From Opitutia bacterium (GTDB lineage: Bacteria > Verrucomicrobiota > Verrucomicrobiia > Opitutales > Opitutaceae): a stretch of DNA of 64,000 nucleotides. Positions 17,518 through 25,745 of the stretch are shown here, piece by piece. The first letter of the stretch is position 1; the number at the start of each line of letters is the position of its first letter. A program made the translations under genes and the position numbers. The stretch lies in assembly GCA_947474365.1 (NCBI GenBank), contig CANJIU010000017.1, forward strand, positions 1 through 64,000, written 5' to 3'. A model generated the notes under the pieces. That model had not been told where the DNA came from. It saw only the letters and a list, made by a program, of their open reading frames with translations, and made no database searches.

Positions 17518-20079
17518 ATGTCACTCCTTCACCGCCTGGTTGGCCGGCACTTCTGCCTCCACCTGGCGCTCTCGCTGATCCTCGGTTTCGGAACGGCTTC
17601 GCCCCGCCTCGGTGCGGCGGAATTGTCCCGACGTTCGTTTGCCGTCCCGGCGGCGGACGCAGAGATGACGCTGGAGCTGTTTTCCGATCAGGCGGGCGCC
17701 CAAATCGTCTATCTGGTCGGTGACGTGCGCGGTGTGAGGACCAATCCGCTCCAGGGCAGTTTCGCCATCGGCGAGGCGCTCGATCGGTTGGTCGCCGGCA
17801 CCGAGCTGAAGGTGGAGCAGGATGGGAAAACCGGAGCATTCGTCGTCAAACGCGCCCGCGAATTGCGCCCGCCTCAATCAGCATCTCTTCAGACAAACCC
17901 AACGCCACCAGCACCCATGAAAAAATCCCTTCCAGCCCGGTTGACCAGTGCGTTCGCCGTCTTCGCCACGGCAATTCTTTCCGCCCAACCTGTGAGTCCG
18001 TCCGTTCCTTCGAGTGCGGCAAAGGATGTCGTCCTGCTGTCGCCCTTCGAGGTGCAGGACGCCGACGGCTCCTACACCTCCTCGATGACCTCTTCGGGCA
18101 CCCGGATCCGCGCGGACATTCGTGAACTTCCGTTTTCAGTTGGCATCGTGACGAGTGAATTTCTAAACGACTTCGTCGCCTTCAACGACTATCGCGACAG
18201 TTTCGCCTATAGCAGCAGTGTCTCGACGCGCGGGAATTACAATCAGGCCTACTACGTCCGCGGTTTTCAGAACGACGGCCAGTTGCGCAATGGCTTTTTC
18301 CGCGCGGGCATGTTCGATGCCGTCAACGTTGACCGCATCGAAGTCATCAAGGGCCCCAACGCGGCGATCTACGGTCGCTCCAATCCTGGCGGCACAATCA
18401 ACGTCGTATCGAAGCGGCCGACGCCGTTTTTCAACTCGTACGTGACCGCTCGCGTTGGCGATTCTGATTTGCGCCGCTACGAGCTGGGCATCAGCGGCCC
18501 GTTGGGTGGCAAACACGTCCGTTTTCGGATCGATGCTTCGAAGCACAACGAAGACACGTTCTACAATTTCGAAAAAATCGATCAACGGACGGTTTCCGGG
18601 GTGCTGGATTACATCTTTGATTCGGGCGCGAGGCTCTCGCTGGAGGGCGACTGGCTGGACAAGAATTTACACGCCACCAATGCCCGCACGTTTTTCCGGC
18701 GGGTCGGGACCGTCACGACCTCCGATCTCGCGATTGAACTCGGGGCCTTCAACGCCGCGCCGCCCACCGCCTTCACGGAGCGCGAATTGAAGGCGCTCAA
18801 CCTCACGTTTGAGCATCAGGTTTTTTCCTGGATGCAATTTCGGAGCACCGCGCACGTGTCGCAGCGTCCGACCACCGCCTACACCACGGGCGGTAACGCC
18901 TTTTATGACGTGGCGACCCGCACGGTCGGCGGCCGTCGGACCGACTATCAATATTCCGGCGACTATTACCGTTCGTTTCAGGCCGATCTGCTGATGGAAC
19001 GGGACCTTGGGCCGACGCAGCACAAGCTGCTCACGTCGTTCGACTATTCGCACAATTACGGGCCGAGCCGGCGCTGGCGCGTTGCCGCGAATCTTGTCAA
19101 CAACCCCACCTACAACATTGCCACGCTCAGCATCGATAATCCGAATTATTTCATGGCCGACCGGGCGCTCCTGACCGATTTCTATCGGAATTCGAAGTCC
19201 GATGCGACGCTGTGGGGTGTGTTTGCCAGCGATCGGGTCTATTTTGCCAACAAGCGGGGGCTCCTCCTCCTCGGGGCGCGCGAGACGTGGACCGACGCAG
19301 CCAGTTCTGATTCCGTTCCCAACACCGCGAGCCGTGATCGGCGCAACGCCTTCACCTATCAGCTCGGTCTCAATTGGAAATTGGCGGAGCCAATTTCGGC
19401 GTACCTCAACTACTCGACCAGCTATCAGGCGAACAACGGGCTCGATTCCAAGGGGCATCCCTTTGATAACGAGAAAGGCAAGGGTGCCGAGGGCGGATTC
19501 AAGGCCGAGTTGCTGGACAAGAAATTCACGATCACGGCCGCGCTCTTCGACATCACTCGTTACAATGTTGTGGTGACCAATCCGGTGACCAATGACCGTG
19601 AACTCACGGGTGAGGAGAACTCGAAGGGTTTCGAGCTGGATTTCAATTATCAGGTTACGAGTTCGTGGACGGTGTTCGGTCAGGCCACCGACCTGAAGGC
19701 CCGCATCATCCACAATGTCTCCGACCGGACGCTGGAGGGCTTTCCGCTCGCCTTCGTCCCGGACCGTTCGCACGGAGTGGCGACGCGTTATGATTTTCGG
19801 AAAGGTCCTCTGCGGGGCGTGCATCTCACGCTGGGCTACAAGTACGTCGGGCGAATTACCACGAGTACGAGCAGCAATGCGTTCCAGCGGAATTATCGGC
19901 AGCCGAGCTACACGCAATTGGACGGTTCGGTCGGTTACAACTGGAAGACGGGCGACCGCGTCAGTCATAAGTTTAACCTCAACCTGAAGAACCTGACCAA
20001 CGAGAAATCGTTCTTTGGAGATCGAGAGCGGAACGCGGGGTTTGCCGTTGTCGGTTCGTATACGCTCTCGTTTAAATAA
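17518..20079 (+). CDS. TonB-dependent receptor with N-terminal STN signalling domain (siderophore type), containing a second internal signal peptide
   Basis: About 853 residues from ATG 17518, which gives a signal peptide before an STN domain (RRSFAVPAADAEMTLELFSDQAG onward, residues 38-120). The STN domain touches FecR. At 17917 (residue 134) a second perfect signal peptide occurs in frame (MKKSLPARLTSAFAVFATAI), followed by the LLSPFEVQD motif, a plug domain (RGNYNQAYYVRGF, IEVIKGPNAAIYGRSNPGGTINVVSK) and the barrel ending in SYTLSFK. The receptor could therefore be made alone from 17917 (about 721 residues), or the STN domain could be a separate secreted protein that lost its stop codon. 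The plug and barrel resemble FhuA/FpvA-type siderophore receptors, and neighbours support signalling control. Confidence 0.88.
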   Translation: MSLLHRLVGRHFCLHLALSLILGFGTASPRLGAAELSRRSFAVPAADAEMTLELFSDQAGAQIVYLVGDVRGVRTNPLQGSFAIGEALDRLVAGTELKVEQDGKTGAFVVKRARELRPPQSASLQTNPTPPAPMKKSLPARLTSAFAVFATAILSAQPVSPSVPSSAAKDVVLLSPFEVQDADGSYTSSMTSSGTRIRADIRELPFSVGIVTSEFLNDFVAFNDYRDSFAYSSSVSTRGNYNQAYYVRGFQNDGQLRNGFFRAGMFDAVNVDRIEVIKGPNAAIYGRSNPGGTINVVSKRPTPFFNSYVTARVGDSDLRRYELGISGPLGGKHVRFRIDASKHNEDTFYNFEKIDQRTVSGVLDYIFDSGARLSLEGDWLDKNLHATNARTFFRRVGTVTTSDLAIELGAFNAAPPTAFTERELKALNLTFEHQVFSWMQFRSTAHVSQRPTTAYTTGGNAFYDVATRTVGGRRTDYQYSGDYYRSFQADLLMERDLGPTQHKLLTSFDYSHNYGPSRRWRVAANLVNNPTYNIATLSIDNPNYFMADRALLTDFYRNSKSDATLWGVFASDRVYFANKRGLLLLGARETWTDAASSDSVPNTASRDRRNAFTYQLGLNWKLAEPISAYLNYSTSYQANNGLDSKGHPFDNEKGKGAEGGFKAELLDKKFTITAALFDITRYNVVVTNPVTNDRELTGEENSKGFELDFNYQVTSSWTVFGQATDLKARIIHNVSDRTLEGFPLAFVPDRSHGVATRYDFRKGPLRGVHLTLGYKYVGRITTSTSSNAFQRNYRQPSYTQLDGSVGYNWKTGDRVSHKFNLNLKNLTNEKSFFGDRERNAGFAVVGSYTLSFK

Positions 20080-20111
20080 GGCGGGAGCATCCGTGCTGCG
20101 CGGATCTGGTC

Positions 20112-20173
20112 GAATTCAGAAGGGACAGGTTCGAATTCGATAGGGACAGGTCAGGAATTCGATAGGGACAGGT
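20112..20173. repeat. three tandem copies of a 19-base unit carrying GGGACAGGT
   Basis: Three near-identical 19-base units start with GAATTC and end with AGGGACAGGT, at 20112-20130, 20133-20151 and 20155-20173, separated by 2-3 bases. The second and third are identical; the first differs at a few positions. The same GGGACAGGT core reappears on the far side of the RAYT gene. These are probably the REP-type elements recognised by that transposase. Confidence 0.75.
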
Positions 20174-20177
20174 CAGT

Positions 20178-20224
20178 TATACCCCAATTTCGGGTATAGC
20201 CTTGCCTGGCGAGGCCGGCTCGCC
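20178..20224. repeat. two adjacent perfect hairpins upstream of the RAYT gene
   Basis: The first hairpin has arms TATACCC (20178-20184) and GGGTATA (20192-20198) around a 7-base loop. The second has arms GGCGAG (20208-20213) and CTCGCC (20219-20224) around GCCGG. They lie between the GGGACAGGT repeats and the RAYT start codon. Neither has a T-tract, so a terminator is unlikely; structured recognition sites for a Y1 transposase are more plausible. Confidence 0.6.
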
Positions 20225-20242
20225 GCGGCACGCTGGGTCCGC

Positions 20243-21223
20243 ATGAGACAACCGCGCATCAAAATACCGGCGGCGGAGGGCGAGGCGGCGTATCACTGCA
20301 TCAGCCGGACCGTAAACGGCGAGTGGCTGTTCGAAGACGTAGACAAAGAAGTCCTCCGCCGACAGCTGTGGCAGGTGGCGGACTATTGTGGCGTCCAGGT
20401 CGCCACCTACACGATCATGTCGAACCACTTTCACGTTCTGCTCCACGTGCCCCGGAAGACCCCGGTTTCTGACACCGAGCTTTTGCGCCGGTACAAGATT
20501 TTGTATCCCAAACCCACCCGGTATCAGAGCGCACGGCTCGCCGTCATCGAGACGGAGTTGGCCCACAACGGTCCGGAGGCAGTCGCCTGGCGCCAACGAC
20601 AACTCGCCCTGATGGGTGACGTCTCCCAATTCATGAAGCTCGTGAAACAGCGGTTCTCGATTTGGTTCAACAAATCGCACGGACGTTTCGGTACCCTGTG
20701 GGCCGAGCGTTTTAAGAGCGTTCTCGTTGAGACTGCGCCGCAGGTGCGGCGAACCATGGCGGCGTACATCGACCTCAATTGCGTACGCGCCGGACTCGTA
20801 ACCGATCCCAAGGACTATCGTTTCTGCGGGTACGCGGAAGCGGTGGCAGGAAGCGCCGTCGCGCAGGAGGGCATTCGATCCCTGACCGGTGGTCGTGCCT
20901 GGGACGAAGCGCAGGCGGATTACCGGGAAGTGCTCTTTGCCACTGGAGTTGGGGGGCGCGAGGAAGCGGCCCAACTCCCGGTAACTGAACTTCAGCGCGT
21001 GGTCGAAGAGCGCGGCCAGCTGCCGCTGGCGACGGTTCTCCGCTGCCGACTCCGTTACTTCATTGACGGCGCGGTGCTTGGCAGCCGGGCCTTCGTTGAA
21101 CTGCAGCTTGCCAAGTGCCGGCAAAAGACGTGCCGCCGGACCCACACGGGGCCCCGAGTGTTGCCGGCGTGGACGGAGTGGGGCGATTTGGCCACGCTAC
21201 GCGGACTGCGGCGGCGCGCGTAA
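20243..21223 (+). mobile_element. REP-associated tyrosine transposase (RAYT, Y1/IS200-like family)
   Basis: 326 residues with ATG start. The metal-binding HuH motif is in SNHFHVLLH, and the catalytic Tyr region of this family is represented by the KQRFSIWFNKSHGRFGTLW segment; the family pattern YxxLNPVRAG appears as YIDLNCVRAG. The protein is a single-domain IS200-like nuclease with a C-terminal extension. In RAYT systems these enzymes are domesticated transposases that act on nearby short palindromic repeats instead of moving a classic IS. Here GGGACAGGT repeats flank the gene on both sides and hairpins sit just upstream, which fits. The exact catalytic Tyr was not verified by alignment. Confidence 0.85.
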
Positions 21224-21565
21224 TCGAGATCGCGACAAACCCGAAGTCGAACGCGGTGGAGGATGGTTCGTCGCGAATGGGCGGAGCTGTGCGAATTCGC
21301 CCTCAAAAAATACGGAACGTGACGTCGATGCCGGGTTAAATTCCGCGTCGCGTGGCAGCGTTTTCAAAAATGCCGGAGTCCGCCGTCGCTTCTGCCTTGG
21401 GTCTTTCGAGGAATGAACCCCCGAACCAATGGCGCAAAATCGAATATCGGAACGACTTCGCCGAAAGCTCTCGGAAAGGGGACAGGTCAAAAATGGAGCG
21501 CGATTTCGCCTCGTCGTCGCGGCTTGCGAAGGGACAGGTCAAAGTCGGTCAGCGTTGAAACCCGT
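21224..21565. other. 342-base convergent intergenic region holding RAYT-type repeats only
   Basis: This lies between the ends of the RAYT gene (plus) and the nucleotidyltransferase-like gene (minus). I see no credible gene, RNA or terminator. Its only recognisable content is two GGGACAGGTCAA-type sequences near its right end. Confidence 0.6.
21478..21542. repeat. two downstream GGGACAGGTCAA repeats
   Basis: Copies at 21478-21490 (preceded by AAAG) and 21531-21542, about 50 bases apart, share the core of the three units upstream of the RAYT gene in direct orientation. Together the five copies bracket the transposase at both sides. Confidence 0.7.
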
Positions 21566-22693
21566 TCAGTTGTAGAAACCCCACCAGCAGCGGTAGGTGT
21601 CACGCCACGTATCGACGGAGGCGCCGAGGTTGGCCGCAGCCCTTCGTTCGTCGTCGTCTGAATGTGCCGCCACCAGCGCCCGCTGCAGCGCCGCGCGTGG
21701 ATAGTCCATCCAACCGGGCAACGCGGAGCCGCGCCGCACCCGATCGCGGACGTGCAGAAAAAAATTCCGCCCACACGACGTTTCGGGAAACAGCCGGGAA
21801 TAATATCGGAGATATTCCCCACCCGTTTCGAACGTCGCTCCAAGTCGCCGCGATTCGAGCCAGAGAAAGGTCTTGAGCCACGCTTCGGTCAATTCGCGGT
21901 TCTCCTTCGCCAAGGCAACCGCGCCCGGATGCCGATGGCGCGGCTCCAATTTAAACCGCACGCCGGCTTCGTGCCATTGGCGCAGGCGGTCAAATCCGCT
22001 AGGCGTTTCGAAACTCCCGCCCGCGATTTGTCGCTGGCGCTCCAAACAGGATCCGTCGTGGCGCCCCGCCGCCGCCAGTACGGCGTCCGCCAGGGCGAGT
22101 CGCACCTTCGCGTGATTGCGCTCGACGAAGCCGTCGACGTCATTTGGCCGCTCGGCGAGACGCCAACGCGCAAACAGTAGGCCGCTGCCGCGGTTGAAAA
22201 GGAGCCGCACCGGTTCGCTCAGCGGAATCTGTGCGGGGTCGCGCAGGCGGCCCGGAGCGTTCGCCAGGAGTGCGTCCGCGCCCCGCACGAGCCGATGACC
22301 TTGCAGCAGGTCGAAATAAAACATTGTGGGCGTCGTGGATTGAAAAATGTCCGCCGGCAGCCGCTTGAATTCGACGTCGATTCCAAGCTCCGTCGTGCCC
22401 TGCCGCTCCCAGCGGTGGCACCAGGCGTCGAGCCCCGGAGCGATTCGCCGATCCGAAACGAAGACATAGAACTCGAGATCGTTATATAGTCCGGGTCGGC
22501 CCATTTCCGCGTTTCGGAAGACGCCGCCTTCACCCCGGCCATAGCCGCCGCCGAGGACCAACGCGGCCACCCCGCGATCGAAGGTCTGCGCCGCGAGGTC
22601 GCCGCCGAGCCGGAATAGGAACTCGTCAATCGTGGCGGCGAGCGCAGGTTCGTCACGCAGGAAGTACGATGGTCTGCCCACGCGCGGATTCAC
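21566..22693 (-). CDS. nucleotidyltransferase-fold protein of unknown function
   Basis: 375 residues with GTG start that overlaps the stop of the upstream STAS gene (GTGA). I do not recognise a named family. Residues about 40-80 contain VLGGGYGRGEGGV followed about 15 residues later by NDLEFYVF, the Gly-rich loop and acidic strand pattern of polymerase-beta-type nucleotidyltransferases (usually G[GS]xxR...DxD). A later GIDVEFKRL could supply the third acidic residue. The rest is helical with many Trp and Arg. It is the last gene of a two-gene minus-strand unit and stands back to back with a glycopolymer operon, so a sugar- or polymer-modifying role is possible, but that rests on position only. 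Confidence 0.6.
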   Translation of the reverse strand: MNPRVGRPSYFLRDEPALAATIDEFLFRLGGDLAAQTFDRGVAALVLGGGYGRGEGGVFRNAEMGRPGLYNDLEFYVFVSDRRIAPGLDAWCHRWERQGTTELGIDVEFKRLPADIFQSTTPTMFYFDLLQGHRLVRGADALLANAPGRLRDPAQIPLSEPVRLLFNRGSGLLFARWRLAERPNDVDGFVERNHAKVRLALADAVLAAAGRHDGSCLERQRQIAGGSFETPSGFDRLRQWHEAGVRFKLEPRHRHPGAVALAKENRELTEAWLKTFLWLESRRLGATFETGGEYLRYYSRLFPETSCGRNFFLHVRDRVRRGSALPGWMDYPRAALQRALVAAHSDDDERRAAANLGASVDTWRDTYRCWWGFYN

Positions 22694-22998
22694 AGGCTGA
22701 TTTCGAAAACCCGGTGCAGACGCAACAATTCCAAGACCGCCCGCACCTCAGCCTGGACGTGGGTGAGCTGCACCGCCGCTCCCGCCGGCAGGCGCTTGCA
22801 GAGGGCCAGCAGCGCTCCGACGCCGGAGCTGTCGATGAATTCGACGGCGCCCAAGTCGATCACGACACGGGAGACGCCGTCGAGCGGCAGATCGAGCAGT
22901 TTTTCCTTCACCTGCCGCGCCGCCGGGGCGTCGAGCAGATTTACGGTGACTGCGAAGTTAACGGTGGCGCCTTCACGCCGATAGTTGGGTGCATTCAT
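22690..22998 (-). CDS. STAS-domain anti-sigma-factor antagonist (SpoIIAA/RsbV-like)
   Basis: About 102 residues, a single STAS domain. It has the conserved phospho-acceptor region VIDLGAVEFIDSSGVGALL, where the first or second Ser of DSSG is the usual phosphorylation site. In partner switching it is phosphorylated by an RsbW-like kinase and dephosphorylated by a PP2C phosphatase; a HATPase-PP2C protein is encoded in the facing operon. Two ATGs are possible: 23007 would overlap the start of the divergent glycosyltransferase gene by seven bases, so 22998 is preferred. It overlaps the downstream nucleotidyltransferase-like gene by four bases. Confidence 0.87.
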   Translation of the reverse strand: MNAPNYRREGATVNFAVTVNLLDAPAARQVKEKLLDLPLDGVSRVVIDLGAVEFIDSSGVGALLALCKRLPAGAAVQLTHVQAEVRAVLELLRLHRVFEISL

Positions 22999-23000
22999 AG

Positions 23001-24239
23001 ATGACATCCATTACGACACAGACACCCACTTGTTTACCGGCTCCGCTGAAACTGCTCTACGTCCACGAGTCCTTCGGGAGTCTCGGCGGCGCGGAGGCCA
23101 ACGTGCTTATCACCGCGACCGAGATGCGCCGCCGGGGACATTCCGTCGCCCTCTGGACCCAGCGTCCAACCGGCCGCGGCGAGGACGGTTGGACCAAGAC
23201 CTTTGGCGACAATGTCTGGTACCTCGGGGAGGATGACCTTGCCGCTGTCCGCGCGGCTTTTTCACCCGACGTCGTCTATGTCCATAAGTGGGATCACCTC
23301 CCGAGTCTGGCCGCGCTCGGTGAGAGCGGACTGCCGCTCATACGTATGGTCCACGACCACGACATCTATTGCCTGCGTAGTTACCGCTATAATGTATTCA
23401 CGCGACAGGTCTGCCAGCGCAAGGCGTCTGCCTTCTGCGTCTTTCCCTGCCTCGCGATGATCAAGCGCAACCGCGACAGTTGGCTCCCGTTCAAGTGGGT
23501 GAGCTATTTTGACAAGCGGCGTGAGATGAAACTCAACCGCCGCTTTCACCGTTTTCTCGTCGTCACTGAATACATGCGACGTGAACTCGAGATCAACGGC
23601 TTCGACCCGACCCGGATCGAGACGTTTCCGCCAGTGCCGCGGGCGGGCGAGTCGGTCAGCCCCAGTTTCTCCTCGCGCAATCTGCTCATCTATGCCGGCC
23701 AGATCATCCGCGGGAAGGGCGTTGACGTGCTGCTGCGGTCGCTGGCTCAGGTTAAGACAAAATTCGAACTCGTGATTCTCGGCGACGGCAATCAGCGCGC
23801 AGAGTGCGAGAAGCTGGCAGTCACGCTGGGTTTGTCTGACCGCGTGCGTTTCGCCGGATTCGTGCCGCAGGCGGAGCTCAAGGCCTACTATCGGGATGCC
23901 TCCGCAGTCCTGATCTCATCGGTCTGGCCGGAACCGATTGCGACCATCGGCCTGGAAGTCATGCGCCACGGACTGCCGGTCATCGCCTTTGATGCGGGTG
24001 GAATCAGCGACTGGCTGTTCGATGGTCAGAACGGACGGCTGGTGAAATGGGCGGACACCGCCGCTTATGCCGCCGCAGTGGACGAGGTGTTGCAGGACAA
24101 GGCCAAGGCGCGCCAATGGGGTGCGGCCGGGCTCGAACTCGTGTCGGACCGTTATGATTTCGATCGGTATATCGGCAATCTGGAAGACCTCTTCCGCCGC
24201 GTGTATTCGGAAGTAAACGACGAATTGATCCCTGCCTGA
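23001..24239 (+). CDS. GT4-family glycosyltransferase
   Basis: 412 residues with two Rossmann-like halves. The N-terminal half has LLYVHESFGSLGGAE and the C-terminal half has YAGQIIRGKGVDVLL, VILGDGNQ and the nucleotide-sugar site WPEPIATIGLEVMRHGLPV, including the E-x7-E pattern of GT4 retaining enzymes. It should add a hexose from an activated donor to a lipid-linked acceptor at the inner face of the membrane. The ATG at 23001 is only two bases from the start codon of the divergent STAS gene. It begins a plus-strand run of six genes and ends one base before the GTG of the sugar transferase. Confidence 0.88.
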   Translation: MTSITTQTPTCLPAPLKLLYVHESFGSLGGAEANVLITATEMRRRGHSVALWTQRPTGRGEDGWTKTFGDNVWYLGEDDLAAVRAAFSPDVVYVHKWDHLPSLAALGESGLPLIRMVHDHDIYCLRSYRYNVFTRQVCQRKASAFCVFPCLAMIKRNRDSWLPFKWVSYFDKRREMKLNRRFHRFLVVTEYMRRELEINGFDPTRIETFPPVPRAGESVSPSFSSRNLLIYAGQIIRGKGVDVLLRSLAQVKTKFELVILGDGNQRAECEKLAVTLGLSDRVRFAGFVPQAELKAYYRDASAVLISSVWPEPIATIGLEVMRHGLPVIAFDAGGISDWLFDGQNGRLVKWADTAAYAAAVDEVLQDKAKARQWGAAGLELVSDRYDFDRYIGNLEDLFRRVYSEVNDELIPA

Positions 24240-24240
24240 C

Positions 24241-24957
24241 GTGAACAACCGCGAACTCATCGAATATTGGCACGACGCCGGCACGCCGATCGGCCAAGCG
24301 CGGCTTAACACCCGCCGGCAGTTCAAGCGTAGCCTCTGGACGCTGACCGTGAACGGCGCCCGGGTCCTCAAGCGCACGATTGACGTCGTGGTGTCCGCCG
24401 CGGCGCTGCTCGCACTCGCGCCGATCTTTGCGGCGACCGCGATCGCGATCCGGTTGGAAGGACGCGGGCCCACCTTTTTTCAGCAACAGCGGGTCGGCTT
24501 GCGGGGAAAGCGTTTCGGGATGTGGAAATTCCGCTCGATGGTGGTGAATGCGGAAAAGCTCAAGGAACAGCTCGCCGCACAAAACGAGATGCAGGGCGGG
24601 GTGACGTTCAAGATGAAGAACGACCCGCGCATCACGCGCGTGGGTCGCTTTATCCGCAAGTACTCGATCGATGAGTTGCCCCAGTTTTGGAACGTGCTGC
24701 GCGGAGATATGTCGCTCGTCGGCCCGCGTCCGCCGGTTCCGCGCGAGGTCGCGCTTTATTCGCCGGAAGACCGGCAGCGTTTGCTCGCCCAGCCAGGCCT
24801 GACCTGCTTCTGGCAGGTGGGCGGACGGAGCTCCATCGACTTTGCCGGTCAGGTGCGGCTCGACGTCGCCTATATCCAGTCGCCGAGCGTCTGGCTCGAT
24901 GTGAAGCTGCTCGCCCAAACCGTGCCCGCCGTGCTGTTCGGCAAAGGAGCATTTTGA
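24241..24957 (+). CDS. initiating sugar transferase (undecaprenyl-phosphate phosphoglycosyltransferase type)
   Basis: 238 residues with GTG start. One N-terminal hydrophobic segment (residues 40-62) is followed by the bacterial sugar transferase core: MWKFRSMVVNAE, DELPQFWNVLRGDMSLVGPRPP and CFWQVGGRSS. This is the monotopic PglC/WcaJ catalytic domain, which moves a sugar-1-phosphate from its nucleotide to undecaprenyl phosphate and so starts a glycan chain. The full polytopic WcaJ membrane region is absent. Placement between a GT4 enzyme and a beta-helix protein fits glycopolymer assembly. Its last codons overlap the TTG start of the next gene. Confidence 0.9.
   Translation: MNNRELIEYWHDAGTPIGQARLNTRRQFKRSLWTLTVNGARVLKRTIDVVVSAAALLALAPIFAATAIAIRLEGRGPTFFQQQRVGLRGKRFGMWKFRSMVVNAEKLKEQLAAQNEMQGGVTFKMKNDPRITRVGRFIRKYSIDELPQFWNVLRGDMSLVGPRPPVPREVALYSPEDRQRLLAQPGLTCFWQVGGRSSIDFAGQVRLDVAYIQSPSVWLDVKLLAQTVPAVLFGKGAF
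24943..24949 (+). promoter_or_regulatory. ribosome binding site supporting a TTG start
   Basis: AAAGGAG ends four bases before the TTG at 24954. It is one of few clear Shine-Dalgarno sequences in the window and decides the start of the beta-helix gene, which otherwise has a misleading open frame back to 24687. Confidence 0.55.
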
Positions 24958-25745
24958 AAATCGAAACCCTTACTCTTTCCGCGCCCGATTTCGCCGCGCT
25001 CGATACGCTCGCGCGTCGCACTGATCCGGCAATCCTCTGGCCGGTTGGTCCGCATCCGCTCGTCGCCCACTGGCTCGATCACGCCGTGCGCTTGGGATGC
25101 CGGCGCGTCGTGATTCACGCCGCGGACCGGCCGGCGCTGATCCGCGAAGAGCTCGCCGAGGGAGCCTATTGGTCACTGGAGATCGAGGTTTCGTCCGCCC
25201 CCGCGCCCGCGGATGCAGTCGCGCTGCTGCGCTTGCCGAATGAGCCGCAACGCCCCGCGCCCCAGACTGCCGCCGAATTGCTGGAGTGGTGGCTGCAGTT
25301 GAACCTCCGCTGGCTCGCCGATCGGAAGCCCGACGCCGTTTCGATCGACCGTTACCGCGATGACGGCGGATGGATCGCCCCCCGTGCCACCGTTCATCCT
25401 TCGGCCACCTTGACGGCGCCTTATTGGATTGGCGCTGGTACGGAGATCGGGCCGGACTGCCGGATTGGCCCGCACGCTGTGGTGGGAGCGGGTTGCCTGT
25501 TGGAGCGCGATGTGCGATTGGAGAATTCCCTTGTGCTGTCGGGCACGTTTCTGGGGAGTCATCTCGACGTGGACGGGAAAATTTTCGCCGGGGCCACCTT
25601 GTTGGATCCGAGCAACGGAACCCGCGTGGAAATCATGGACCGTTTTATCGCCAGCGCGCTGGCGTCCCCGGAGCGGCCCAGCGGCTCCCGTCTGGCAAAA
25701 ATGTTCCGAGGTCTCTGGCGATCCGGCGCGGTTTCCGCATCATGA
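24954..25745 (+). CDS. left-handed beta-helix (hexapeptide repeat) protein of the glycopolymer operon
   Basis: About 263 residues from TTG 24954. The N-terminal 130 residues contain a probable small alpha/beta domain (AILWPVGPHPLVAHWLDHA, GCRRVVIHAA) that resembles the nucleotide-sugar pyrophosphorylase fold but lacks its Gly-rich signature. The C-terminal part carries hexapeptide repeats (IAPRATVHPSATLT, IGAGTEIGPDCRIGPHAVVG) and ends with DGKIFAGATLLD. Such proteins are sugar-nucleotide transferases or acetyltransferases, or degenerate scaffolds. It overlaps the genes on both sides by four bases, a sign of tight translational coupling. Confidence 0.75.
   Translation: MKIETLTLSAPDFAALDTLARRTDPAILWPVGPHPLVAHWLDHAVRLGCRRVVIHAADRPALIREELAEGAYWSLEIEVSSAPAPADAVALLRLPNEPQRPAPQTAAELLEWWLQLNLRWLADRKPDAVSIDRYRDDGGWIAPRATVHPSATLTAPYWIGAGTEIGPDCRIGPHAVVGAGCLLERDVRLENSLVLSGTFLGSHLDVDGKIFAGATLLDPSNGTRVEIMDRFIASALASPERPSGSRLAKMFRGLWRSGAVSAS

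Noticed and set aside
20080..21565. Complete insertion sequence with terminal inverted repeats
   Set aside because: Flanking repeats are direct and short, there are no matching terminal inverted repeats or target duplication; a RAYT-type locus fits better.
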